Notes under the pieces: generated by a model
The model's database searches: none
Seen by the model: the letters and a program-made list of their open reading frames with translations, nothing else
What the model was told of the DNA's origin: nothing
Part shown: positions 1 through 8,452 of the stretch, piece after piece
Layout: each line of letters begins with the position of its first letter
How positions within the stretch are numbered: the stretch's first letter is position 1
Translations under genes and position numbers: made by a program
From: Streptomyces coeruleorubidus
Lineage (GTDB): Bacteria > Actinomycetota > Actinomycetes > Streptomycetales > Streptomycetaceae
Reading direction: 5' to 3'
Length of the DNA stretch: 64,000 nt
Assembly (NCBI RefSeq): GCF_008705135.1
Contig: NZ_CP023694.1
Coordinates: forward strand, 6,857,001 to 6,921,000

Positions 1-387
1 GAGCAGCTGGCCGCCGTGCGCGAGGTGATCAGGGACGTCGGCGCCACCGGCGTACCCGAGATCGTCGTGATCAACAAGGCCGACGCGGCCGACCCGCTGA
101 CGCTCCAGCGGCTGCTGCGTGTCGAGAAGCGGTCCATGGCCGTCTCGGCCCGCACCGGCCAGGGCATCGACGAGCTGCTCGCGCTCATCGACAACGAGCT
201 GCCGCGCCCGTCGGTCGAGATCGAAGCGCTCCTGCCGTACACGCAGGGCAAGCTGGTCGCCCGTGCCCACGACGAGGGCGAGGTCCTCTCCGAGGAGCAC
301 ACCCCGGAGGGCACCCTGCTCAAGGCGCGGGTGCACGAGGAACTGGCGGCGGAGCTCGCGCCGTACGTCCCGGCGCCGGCGCTCTGA
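1..387 (+). CDS. hflX: GTPase HflX, C-terminal part (5' truncated by window)
   Basis: The reading frame is open from the first base, so only the last 128 residues are present. The fragment contains the NKAD guanine-specificity motif (G4) and a VSARTGQG segment typical of G5 in TRAFAC GTPases, followed by the C-terminal domain found in HflX (IEALLPYTQGKLVARAH). HflX is a ribosome-associated GTPase that splits stalled or heat-damaged ribosomes. The Walker A and switch regions lie upstream of the window. A long perfect hairpin terminator follows about 100 bp after the stop, so hflX ends its transcription unit here. Confidence 0.9.
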   Translation, partial: EQLAAVREVIRDVGATGVPEIVVINKADAADPLTLQRLLRVEKRSMAVSARTGQGIDELLALIDNELPRPSVEIEALLPYTQGKLVARAHDEGEVLSEEHTPEGTLLKARVHEELAAELAPYVPAPAL

Positions 388-486
388 CGGCTTCGTCGCG
401 AGCGGGGTCGCGAGCGAGTCCTCGGCGTGAGCGGCTCTTCGATCTGAGGGCGTCTACGGCCTGAGCGCGTTACGGCCTGAGCACGA

Positions 487-522
487 GAAGGCCCGCTCCC
501 TGTCCGCAGGGAGCGGGCCTTC
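487..522. terminator. bidirectional terminator between hflX and the protease genes
   Basis: A perfect 16-bp inverted repeat (GAAGGCCCGCTCCCTG and its complement) encloses the tetraloop TCCG. It lies between two convergent genes, hflX (+) and the protease gene (-), and can serve both. Confidence 0.85.
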
Positions 523-534
523 AGCTTGTTCCGG

Positions 535-1737
535 TCACCGACCGCCGTACGTCTTGCTCATGTTCTGGTAGAGCGCCTCGGCATCGCGGCCCAGCTGCGG
601 GCCGGCCAGCCAGCTGTTGTCGGCCGGGCCGATCGAGGTGTTGGACACGAGGACGGACTTGCCGTTCACCACCCGGAACCAGCCGCCGCCGGACGAACCG
701 CCGGTCATGGTGCAGCCGATGCGGTACATCGTCGGCAGGCTCGGGCTGAGCGAGAACCGGCCCGGGACGTCGACGCACTTGAACATCTTCAGACCGTTGT
801 AGGGCGGCGCCGCCGGGTAACCCCAGGCGCCCATCTTGGCGGCCCCGGCCGCGGACGGCGCCGAGAAGTCCACGTCCAGCGCGGCGCCCACCGTCTCCTC
901 CAGGGACTTGGCACCCTGCTCGGGCTTCACGTGCAGCACGGCATAGTCGTACGCGGCACCGTCACCGCCGGTCTCCGAGCCGCCCCGGATCCACTGGTTC
1001 GAGGTCGAGGCCCAGTCCGCCCACCAGTTGCCGTACGGCGCGACCTCCGTCGGGTTCGCGTTGCTCAGCTCCGCCTCGGACTTGCCGAGGTCGTTGTAGG
1101 CCGGGACGAACACGAGATTGCGGTACCAGCCGCCGTCGCCGCCGGCGTGCACGCAGTGGCCGGCCGTCCACACCAGGTTGGACTTGCCCGGGTGGTTGAC
1201 GTCCTTGATCACCGTGCCGGAGCAGACGGCCGGGCCGTCGGGGGAGTCGAAGAAGACCTTGCCGACCGGGGCGGCGTTCCGGTGGTACGGCGTCTTCTCG
1301 GCCTGCGCCTGGACGGGCGCCGGGTCAGGATCGCTGACGCCCCGGCCGGCCGACGCGTCCTTCGTCGTGACCGTCTTGTCGGCCTCCTTCGCGGACTGCA
1401 TCCGCTCCGGCTTCCAGAGGCCCTCGATCACCGGGTTGACGAAGTCCTTGGCCTCACTGAGCCACTTGTCCTTGTCCCAGTCCTTCCAGCCGCCGTCCTT
1501 CCACCGGTCGACGTCGATCCCGTGCTCCTCGAGCTTGCCGGCGAGGTCGGCCGGGATCTTGACCTTGCCACCGCCGTCCGCGGCTTGCGAGGTGGTGACG
1601 TCGGGCTTGTCGTTCGCCGAGTCCGCCGAACCTTCACAGGCGGTCGCGGTGAGCGCCAGGGCGGCGACGAGCCCGGTGGCGGCGAGAAGGGAGCGCCGCC
1701 CGCGCCTCGGTGCCGCGGGCGTACGTGTGGAACGCAT
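535..1737 (-). CDS. trypsin-like serine protease lipoprotein (copy 1)
   Basis: A secreted serine endopeptidase of the trypsin/V8 fold, 400 aa. I start at the ATG at 1737 because it is preceded by a GGGGGT ribosome-binding site and is followed directly by a signal sequence; the longer frame upstream has neither. The N-terminus has an Arg-rich n-region, a hydrophobic core and the lipobox LTATAC, so the mature protein is probably a lipid-anchored surface protein. Catalytic residues visible are His in TAGHCVHAG, Asp in AYDYAVLHV and Ser in GGSSGGGW. A long charged linker with many Asp, Lys and Trp residues separates the lipobox from the protease domain. It is a tandem paralogue of the next gene and is transcribed in the same direction. 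The substrate is unknown. Confidence 0.85.
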   Translation of the reverse strand: MRSTRTPAAPRRGRRSLLAATGLVAALALTATACEGSADSANDKPDVTTSQAADGGGKVKIPADLAGKLEEHGIDVDRWKDGGWKDWDKDKWLSEAKDFVNPVIEGLWKPERMQSAKEADKTVTTKDASAGRGVSDPDPAPVQAQAEKTPYHRNAAPVGKVFFDSPDGPAVCSGTVIKDVNHPGKSNLVWTAGHCVHAGGDGGWYRNLVFVPAYNDLGKSEAELSNANPTEVAPYGNWWADWASTSNQWIRGGSETGGDGAAYDYAVLHVKPEQGAKSLEETVGAALDVDFSAPSAAGAAKMGAWGYPAAPPYNGLKMFKCVDVPGRFSLSPSLPTMYRIGCTMTGGSSGGGWFRVVNGKSVLVSNTSIGPADNSWLAGPQLGRDAEALYQNMSKTYGGR

Positions 1738-1968
1738 GGTGCGATGACCCCCGTTGGTGCATAACCGTGTGCTGTGCTGCTGCGTGTGCATGTCAGACCT
1801 GGCGCCGGAGCCCCCGGCGCGACACCCCACTATGCCCGTGGAGTTGAGGGCGTACCGGGGTGGGGCGGTGAAGGTTTCCGTGAGTCCACGGGCCATTGCG
1901 CCAGGTGCGCGCGGGCACGGGCACGGGCACGGCGCACCGCCCCACCGCTGAAGGTGTTCAGCGGGCCG

Positions 1969-3192
1969 TCAGCGGCCCGCGAACTTCTCGCTGACCGAGT
2001 CGTACACGCCCTTCGCCGCCTCGCCCAGGCGCGGACCGGCCAGCCAGCCCGACGTCACCGGACCGATCGAGGTGTTGGACACCAGCGCCGGCTTGCCGTC
2101 CGAACCCGGCGCGACCCAGCCGCCGCCGGACGAACCGCCGGTCATCGTGCAGCCGATGCGGTACATCGTCGGGTCCGAAGCGGTGACCGACAGCCGGCCC
2201 GGCCGGTCCTGGCACCGGTACAGCTTCTGCCCGTCGTACGGAGGCGCGGCCGGGTAGCCGATCGCCGTGACGCTCTTCACCTTCGGTACGGCGGGAGCCC
2301 TGAAGTCCACCGGCAGCGCCGAACCGACCGTCTCCTCCAGCGACTTGCCGCCGCTGCCCTTCTCCGGCGTCACATGGATGACCGCGAAGTCATAGGGTGC
2401 GCCGTCCCCGCCGGTCGAGCCGCCCTGCTCGATCCACTGGTCCGAGGTCTGCGCCCAGTCTCCCCACCAGACGCCGTAGGGAGCGACGTCCTCCCTGGTG
2501 GCGTTCTCCAGCTCCGCGACCGGCTTGCCGTCGTCGTTGTACGACGGCACGAACGCGATGTTGCGGTACCAGCCGCCCTTCTTGCCCGCGTGCACGCAGT
2601 GGCCCGCCGTCCACACGAGGTTGGACTTGCCCGGATGGGCCGGGTCCTCGACGACCGTCGCCGAGCAGACGGCCGAGCCCTTGGGGGAGTCGAAGAACAC
2701 CTTCCCGGCCGTGGGCGCGCTGGCGTGGTACGACGGCGGCACGGCCTGCGCCCGGACCGGCTCGGGCGTGGGATCGGTCACGCCCTGGTCACCGGCGAGG
2801 TCGCTGTCGTCCACGCCCTGGTCGGGCTCCTCGGCCTCCCGCATGCGGTCCGGGTCCCAGAGTCCCTCGATGATCGGGTTGATGTACTCGTTGGCCTCGC
2901 GCAGCCAGTCGTCCCGGTCCCAGTTCTTCCAGGCGCCGTTCTTCCACTTGTCGATGTCGATCCCGTGCTCGCGGAGCCGGTCCCTGATGTCGTCCGGGAT
3001 CTTCAGCTTGCCGTCATCGGAGGCGCCGGCCGACGCGGAGGCCTCGCCGCCCGCCGCGGCGTCGCCCGACTCGCAGGCGGTGGCGGTCAACGCGAGCGCC
3101 GAGGCGAGGGCAACGGCGGCCAGCACGGGGGAGTTCCTGCGGCGCGCCCTCCCCCCTCGGCTGGCGATGGACGACGGCCGTATGGATCGCAT
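1969..3192 (-). CDS. trypsin-like serine protease lipoprotein (copy 2)
   Basis: A 407-aa paralogue of the downstream gene, with the same order of parts: Arg-rich signal peptide, lipobox LTATAC, acidic/Lys/Trp-rich linker, then a trypsin-like domain. The triad is His in TAGHCVHAG, Asp in PYDFAVIHV and Ser in GGSSGGGW. The ATG at 3192 follows a strong AGGGGGAG ribosome-binding site, and an in-frame upstream extension was rejected for lack of one. The gap of about 230 bp to copy 1 has no obvious terminator, so the two may be cotranscribed or independently expressed. A local tandem duplication followed by divergence is the simplest origin. Confidence 0.85.
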   Translation of the reverse strand: MRSIRPSSIASRGGRARRRNSPVLAAVALASALALTATACESGDAAAGGEASASAGASDDGKLKIPDDIRDRLREHGIDIDKWKNGAWKNWDRDDWLREANEYINPIIEGLWDPDRMREAEEPDQGVDDSDLAGDQGVTDPTPEPVRAQAVPPSYHASAPTAGKVFFDSPKGSAVCSATVVEDPAHPGKSNLVWTAGHCVHAGKKGGWYRNIAFVPSYNDDGKPVAELENATREDVAPYGVWWGDWAQTSDQWIEQGGSTGGDGAPYDFAVIHVTPEKGSGGKSLEETVGSALPVDFRAPAVPKVKSVTAIGYPAAPPYDGQKLYRCQDRPGRLSVTASDPTMYRIGCTMTGGSSGGGWVAPGSDGKPALVSNTSIGPVTSGWLAGPRLGEAAKGVYDSVSEKFAGR

Positions 3193-3336
3193 GATGTGAC
3201 TCCCCCTGATATGGAACGAACATGGACGAACCGGTGCTTCAGCCCTGCTGTCCGCCAGTTTCATGGGGAGTTGGGGCCGACTTCACGGCGTCCGGGAACG
3301 GCACCACACACTATGCGGTGGCTGTGGGGGCGGCCC

Positions 3337-3359
3337 GACGGAACCGCAACAGTTCCGTC
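3337..3359. promoter_or_regulatory. inverted repeat, possible operator
   Basis: Perfect 8-bp arms GACGGAAC and GTTCCGTC are separated by 7 bp. The site lies in the divergent intergenic region between the protease genes (-) and the siderophore-type genes (+). Function is inferred from position only. Confidence 0.35.
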
Positions 3360-3479
3360 ACGGAAAGGATCTTGAGGCAACCCGTAACCCGGTGAGCGGA
3401 TCGGGGTTGGTAGCGGTTGGGGGCCTGCTGTCTGTGTGCGGTCCTCTGTGCCCGTGCCCAGTGGGAGGTCAGGGAAGTC

Positions 3480-4952
3480 GTGGCGGAATCCACCCAAGGG
3501 GGATGTGCGTCCGAGGAGGCCGCTGTGGGGCGTATGCCGGTGAGGGCCCTCCCCAGTGCCGTCGACGACACGGCACCGGGAGCGCGCGCCGCGCACGAGG
3601 GAATTCTGCGCCGCCAGTCCGCGCGCGAGTCCGCCGCCCGCACCTACGCCCGCGCCCTGCCGATCGTGCCGGTGCGGGCCCGGGGGCTGACCATCGAGGG
3701 CGCGGACGGCCGCCGCTACCTGGACTGCTTCTCCGGCGCCGGCACGCTCGCCCTCGGGCACAACCACCCGGTCGTCCTGGAAGCCATCCGCAGGGTCCTC
3801 GACTCCGGCGCGCCCCTGAACGCCCTCGACCTGGCCACACCCGTCAAGGACGCCTTCGTCACCGAGCTGTTCCGCACCCTTCCCCCAGGGCTCGCCGGCC
3901 GGGCCCGCGTACGGTTTTGCGGACCGGCCGGCGGCGACGCCGTGGAGACCGCCTGTGAGCTGGTGCGCGCGGCGACCGGCCGGACCGGCCTCATCGCGTT
4001 CACTGGCGCCTCCCACGGAAGGACGGCCGGGGCACTCGACGCGTCCGCCGGTGCCCACGACGTATCCCTGGCCCGCCTGCCCTACCCGCAGGACTACCGC
4101 TGCCCCTTCGGCGTCGGGGGCGAGCGCGGGGCCGACCTCGCCGCCCGCTGGACCGAGTCCGTCCTCGACGACTCCGGGCCGGGCGCTCCGCTCCCCGCCG
4201 GGGTGATCGTCGAGCCCGTCCAGGGCGAGGGCGGGGTGATCCCCGCGCCGGACACCTGGCTGCGGCGCATGCGGCAGCTCACGGCCGACCGGTCCGTCCC
4301 CTTGATCGCCGACGAGATCCAGACGGGCGTCGGGTGGACCGGCGCCTTCTGGGCCGTGGAGCACAGCGGAGTGACCCCCGACGTGATGGTCCTCTCCAAG
4401 GCCATCGGAGGAAGCCTGCCGCTGGCCGTCGTGGTCTACCACGAGGACCTCGACGCCCCGGAACCCGGCGCCCCCGCCGGCACCTTCCGCGGCAACCAAC
4501 TCGCCATGGCCGTCGGCACGGCGACCCTCACTCACGTCCGGGAGAACCACCTCGCCGAGCGCGCGGCGACGCTCGGGGCGCGCATGCTGAGCCAACTCCA
4601 GGGCCTGGCCACGGAGTTTCCAATCGTGGGGGATGTGCGGGGACGGGGGTTGATGATCGGGGTGGAGTTCGTGGATCCGGAGGGAGAGACCGGGAGAGCC
4701 CGGCAGGTGGTTGAGTCGGCGGGGACGCCCGTCCCCGCCGCCCCCGAACTGGCGGCCGCCGTCCAGCGGGAGTGCCTGCGGCGCGGCCTCATCGTCGGAC
4801 TCGACGGCCGTCACGCCGGCGTCGTCCGACTGCTGCCGCCCCTGACGATCACCGACGAACAGGCGGCCGCCGTGCAGGACCGGCTGGCCGACGCCGTCCG
4901 GGCGGCGGCTCGGTGCGATGGGGGCGCGGCGGCGGCGCCGTTCACACCGTGA
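3480..4952 (+). CDS. class III PLP aminotransferase (diaminobutyrate--2-oxoglutarate type)
   Basis: A 490-aa class III aminotransferase closest to 2,4-diaminobutyrate:2-oxoglutarate transaminases, which make diaminobutyrate from aspartate semialdehyde. Visible marks are the GRRYLDCFSGAGTLALGHNHP region, the FCGPAGGDAVETA cofactor-phosphate segment, IADEIQTGVGWTG with the Asp that contacts the pyridine nitrogen, and VLSKAIGGSLPLAV with the Schiff-base Lys. I chose the GTG at 3480 (GGGAGG 11 nt upstream); the ATG at 3534 is possible and would remove a variable leader. The next two genes encode a siderophore synthetase and an acyltransferase in the same direction, so diaminobutyrate or a similar diamine is the likely building block. 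No decarboxylase gene is present. Confidence 0.85.
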   Translation: MAESTQGGCASEEAAVGRMPVRALPSAVDDTAPGARAAHEGILRRQSARESAARTYARALPIVPVRARGLTIEGADGRRYLDCFSGAGTLALGHNHPVVLEAIRRVLDSGAPLNALDLATPVKDAFVTELFRTLPPGLAGRARVRFCGPAGGDAVETACELVRAATGRTGLIAFTGASHGRTAGALDASAGAHDVSLARLPYPQDYRCPFGVGGERGADLAARWTESVLDDSGPGAPLPAGVIVEPVQGEGGVIPAPDTWLRRMRQLTADRSVPLIADEIQTGVGWTGAFWAVEHSGVTPDVMVLSKAIGGSLPLAVVVYHEDLDAPEPGAPAGTFRGNQLAMAVGTATLTHVRENHLAERAATLGARMLSQLQGLATEFPIVGDVRGRGLMIGVEFVDPEGETGRARQVVESAGTPVPAAPELAAAVQRECLRRGLIVGLDGRHAGVVRLLPPLTITDEQAAAVQDRLADAVRAAARCDGGAAAAPFTP

Positions 4953-5080
4953 GCCTGATGCCGTGAGGGCTCATGCCATGAGCCTCCACACCGCGAGTTT
5001 TCACATCGCGAGCCCATGCAGAACCCCCCGCTCGCAGATCTCGAGCGCGCGTCCCGGAACCACCCGACGAGGTACCTGTC

Positions 5081-7102
5081 TTGAACGCCATGTCCGAGCC
5101 CGACCACCACGCCACATCACCGGGACGAGGCTCTGCTGACGTCCGCGGCTCGGGAACGCCGGTGCTCCCGGCAGTGCCGTGTCAGAGGCCTGGGGCGGCG
5201 CAGCTCGCCGAGGTGCAGGGCGGCGAGGTGTGGGACGGTGACGCGCTGGGTGGTGCGTTGAGGGCCGGGGGAGCCACCACCGACCTCTTGGAGCATCCCG
5301 ACCCGCACACCGTCGCCCAGGCAGCAGCAGTGGAGACGCTGCTCCGCTGCTGGGTGCGCGAGACCAACCAGTCCGCTCCCGCCGACGGCATCCTCCGCAT
5401 CCCCCTTCCCGCCAGCGGCACGGCTCTGCTCGCCCCCGTGCGCTACTGGTCCCCGACGGGCTGGCACCGCTTCGGTCTCCCGCGCCTGGCCGACGCTCCC
5501 GACCACGCCCCACCGGCCGACGCCGTCACGGTCGCCGCTCTGCTCTCCAGGGAGACCCCCGCAGACGGGGACGGCTGCAGCCAGGGCGACCGCGGCGGTA
5601 ATTGCGACGGCGTCGGACTCGTCGCGGGCGTTGCCGACTCTCTCCGCCGCGTCACCTCCTTCCTCAGCGACCGCCGTGAACACCCGGTCGACGGCCCCGA
5701 CCTCTTCCTGGCCGCGGAGCAATCACTCGTCCTCGGACACCCCCTGCACCCGGCTCCGAAGAGCCGCGAGGGCCTCTCCGAGGCCGAAGCGGGGCCGTAC
5801 TCGCCCGAGTTGCGCGGCTCCTTCCCCCTGCATTGGATGGCTGTCGCCCCCTCTGTTCTCGCCACTGACTCCGCCTGGACCGAACGCGGCCGCCCTGTCG
5901 CCGCGACCCGACTCACCGCGCGTCTGGCCGGGACCGGCCTGCCTTCGCCGGACGGTTACGCCCTACTGCCCCTTCACCCCTGGCAGGCACGCGAGATCCG
6001 GCACCGCCCCGAGATCGCTGCCCTGCTCGACAGCGGACTGCTCCGCGACCTCGGCACCCACGGAACTCCGTGGCAACCCACCTCCTCCGTACGAACCGTC
6101 TACCGAACCGGTGCCCCCGCGATGCTCAAGCTGTCGCTGGGCCTGCGCATCACCAACTCCCGTCGCGAGAACCTCCGTAAGGAACTCCACCGCGGTGTCG
6201 AGGTCCACCGCCTGCTCCGCAGCGGACTCGCGCAGCAGTGGCGGGCCGTGCATCCGAGCTTCGACATCGTTCGCGACCCGGCCTGGATCGCCGTCGACGG
6301 ATGCGATGGCTACGGAGGTTCCGACGGCGTCCCGTTGCCCGGATTGGACGTGGTGATCCGCCACAACCCGTTCAGCCCCTCGGACGATGTCTCCTGCGTC
6401 GCCGGACTCGTCTCGCCGCGCCCCTGCCCACCTGCCCGGCCGGGAACCGCTCCAGGCCGCCCGGAGACCCACGGCCCGATCCTTCGGTCCCGGCTCGCCG
6501 AGGTCGTCACGCGCCTCGCCCGCCGGACCGGCCGGCCCCGCGGAGCCGTCGCCGCCGAGTGGTTTCTGCGCTACCTCGAGCACGTCGTGCGTCCCGTCCT
6601 GTGGCTGGACGGTGAGGCCGGCATCGCCCTGGAGGCTCACCAGCAGAACACTCTGCTTCTGCTGGACGCCGACGGGTGGCCAAGAGGCGGCCGCTACCGC
6701 GACAACCAGGGCTACTACTTCCGCGAGTCCCGGCGCGTGGACCTCGACGCCCGGCTGCCCGGTATCGGAGAGCGGAGCGACACGTTCGTCTGTGACGAGG
6801 TCACCGACGAACGGCTCGGCTACTACCTGGCGGTCAACAACGTCCTCGGCCTCATCGGCGCGTTCGGCTCCCAGCGGCTGGCCGACGAGCGGCTGCTGCT
6901 CGCCGCCTTCCGCCGTTTCCTCGGAAACGTCGCCTCCGGACCGGCCAGGCTGCGCTCCTCGCTGCCGGCCCGGCTACTGGACTCACCCGTACTGCGCTGC
7001 AAGGCCAACCTGCTGACCCGGCTCCACGGCCTCGACGAACTCGTCGGCCCGGTCGACACCCAGTCCGTCTACGTCACCATCGCCAACCCCCTGCACTGCT
7101 GA
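5081..7102 (+). CDS. IucA/IucC-family NRPS-independent siderophore synthetase
   Basis: A 673-aa member of the aerobactin-synthetase superfamily. These enzymes adenylate a carboxylic acid such as citrate and condense it with an amine or hydroxylamine. Signature segments are LGHPLHPAPKSREG (ATP/carboxylate binding), LLPLHPWQ, SLGLRITNSRREN, EAHQQNTLLLL and YRDNQGYYFRES. The last part resembles the FhuF-like C-terminal domain of these synthetases. The TTG at 5081 has GACGAGG at 8 nt and is preferred over the ATG at 5090. The gap to the aminotransferase is 128 bp without a visible terminator, so the set is probably an operon. Length and domains look complete. Confidence 0.9.
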   Translation: MNAMSEPDHHATSPGRGSADVRGSGTPVLPAVPCQRPGAAQLAEVQGGEVWDGDALGGALRAGGATTDLLEHPDPHTVAQAAAVETLLRCWVRETNQSAPADGILRIPLPASGTALLAPVRYWSPTGWHRFGLPRLADAPDHAPPADAVTVAALLSRETPADGDGCSQGDRGGNCDGVGLVAGVADSLRRVTSFLSDRREHPVDGPDLFLAAEQSLVLGHPLHPAPKSREGLSEAEAGPYSPELRGSFPLHWMAVAPSVLATDSAWTERGRPVAATRLTARLAGTGLPSPDGYALLPLHPWQAREIRHRPEIAALLDSGLLRDLGTHGTPWQPTSSVRTVYRTGAPAMLKLSLGLRITNSRRENLRKELHRGVEVHRLLRSGLAQQWRAVHPSFDIVRDPAWIAVDGCDGYGGSDGVPLPGLDVVIRHNPFSPSDDVSCVAGLVSPRPCPPARPGTAPGRPETHGPILRSRLAEVVTRLARRTGRPRGAVAAEWFLRYLEHVVRPVLWLDGEAGIALEAHQQNTLLLLDADGWPRGGRYRDNQGYYFRESRRVDLDARLPGIGERSDTFVCDEVTDERLGYYLAVNNVLGLIGAFGSQRLADERLLLAAFRRFLGNVASGPARLRSSLPARLLDSPVLRCKANLLTRLHGLDELVGPVDTQSVYVTIANPLHC

Positions 7103-7183
7103 ATCGCCCTGACCGTCCCTCACCACAACCGACCTCCTTCATCCCTGAGGACACGCCTCACCCCTTCCTGAGAGGAGCGTTTG

Positions 7184-8098
7184 GTGCCCCCCGCCGACCC
7201 GACCGCCCACACCGGTACCGCTGTCCCCGCCACGGCCGACGTCAACGCCGGTGCCGGCTCCAGCGCCCGCTTCCGTGCCGGTTCCCACGCGGGCTCCAGC
7301 GCGGGAGTCGACGCGGACCTGGATGCGGATGCCGGTGCCGGCGGTCCCGGCGAGGACACCATGGACCTACGGCTGCCGGACGAACTCTTCGCCCTCATCG
7401 AGGACGAGTCGTCCGACAACCACGGAGCACGGCGGCCGGACCAGGACAGGGCACAGCCCTCCGCCTCCATCGCCACGACCCGTGAGGCCTCCGTCCTCTC
7501 GGTCCCCTCCCTTGTCCCGGCCGAGGACGATCTCCTCGACCGTGTTGCCGACTGGGGCCCGACCGACACACCCGTGGGCGTCTTCCAGCTCGTCCCCGTG
7601 CGCGTCGAACGTGATCTTCCGCTCATCAGCCGCTGGATGAACGACCCCGCCGCTGCGGCGTTCTGGGGCTTGTCCGGATCCCAGAACGTGACCGAGGAGC
7701 ATGTGCTGACCCAGCTAGCCGGCGACGGGCGCAGCGTGCCGTGCATCGGGGTGCTGGACGGTACGCCGATGAGCTACTGGGAGATCTACCGGGCGGACCT
7801 GGACCCGCTGGCCCGCCGCTACCCGGCCCGGCCTCACGACACGGGGCTTCACCTTCTGGTCGGCGCCATCGCCGACCGAGGACGTGGTCTCGGCGGTCTG
7901 CTGCTTCGCGCCGTAGCCGATCTCGTACTCGTGCGGCGGCCCTCCTGCGCACGCGTCATCGCGGAACCCGACATCCGCAACACCCCCTCCATCGCCGCTT
8001 TCCTGACCGCCGGCTTCCGGTTCTCCGCCGAGGTCGACCTGCCCGACAAGCGCGCCGCCCTCATGGTCCGAGAACGGGCCCTTCGGCATCTGCTGTAG
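7184..8098 (+). CDS. GNAT acyltransferase, siderophore (IucB/RhbD) type
   Basis: A 304-aa GNAT protein. Residues 1 to about 115 are low-complexity Ala/Gly/Asp-rich sequence. The C-terminal 190 residues match siderophore-type N-acyltransferases: LVPVRVERDLPLISRWMND, then MSYWEIYRADLD, the acetyl-CoA pyrophosphate loop around DRGRGLGGLLLRAV, and EPDIRNTPSIAAF near the end. The GTG at 7184 has AGAGGAG 6 nt upstream. It is third in the siderophore-type set and would acylate the diamine or its hydroxylated form. The low-complexity N-terminus is unusual for this enzyme class; the true start could lie at an internal codon, although the ribosome-binding site favours 7184. Confidence 0.8.
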   Translation: MPPADPTAHTGTAVPATADVNAGAGSSARFRAGSHAGSSAGVDADLDADAGAGGPGEDTMDLRLPDELFALIEDESSDNHGARRPDQDRAQPSASIATTREASVLSVPSLVPAEDDLLDRVADWGPTDTPVGVFQLVPVRVERDLPLISRWMNDPAAAAFWGLSGSQNVTEEHVLTQLAGDGRSVPCIGVLDGTPMSYWEIYRADLDPLARRYPARPHDTGLHLLVGAIADRGRGLGGLLLRAVADLVLVRRPSCARVIAEPDIRNTPSIAAFLTAGFRFSAEVDLPDKRAALMVRERALRHLL

Positions 8099-8452
8099 CG
8101 CTGTGTCACCGCGCCATCACTCATTGAACGCGGCGTGTGCCGCCGCAGTTCCCATTCGTGCCGCAGAAATTTCCCGAGCCGCTCGCCGGCGCAGCCACGT
8201 CGCACAGCGGAGGGCCGGGGCCGGCTCCAGCCCGCACCGCATACAGCTGGCGCCGCCCGCCATGCCAGCCCGTCCCGCCTACAGCCCGAGCCGCACCGCC
8301 TGTCCCGAACCGGTCACGCCCCCCCCCGGGCCCAGAACTACCCCTCCGCCCATCCGGCCCATCCCCACCGAGGAGTCCAAGGTCTTGATCCCGTCCCCCG
8401 TCCCCGCCTTGATCACCCGTTTGTCAGTGCTGGGTCGTAGGGTGGTCGCGCT
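8099..8452. other. intergenic region between siderophore genes and dinG
   Basis: This stretch of 354 bp is very C-rich and includes a run of nine C residues near 8320. Short plus-strand frames here have composition rather than motifs and no good ribosome-binding sites. I see no iron box, SOS box or clear hairpin. It must hold the dinG promoter, but I cannot place it. Confidence 0.4.

Noticed and set aside
1774-3375. 533-codon plus-strand open frame
   Set aside because: It lies antisense to the second protease gene, which has a signal peptide, lipobox and catalytic triad.
8099-8452. LexA box or small Pro-rich gene before dinG
   Set aside because: No GAAC-N4-GTTC-like palindrome is present, and the short frames lack ribosome-binding sites and any conserved look.
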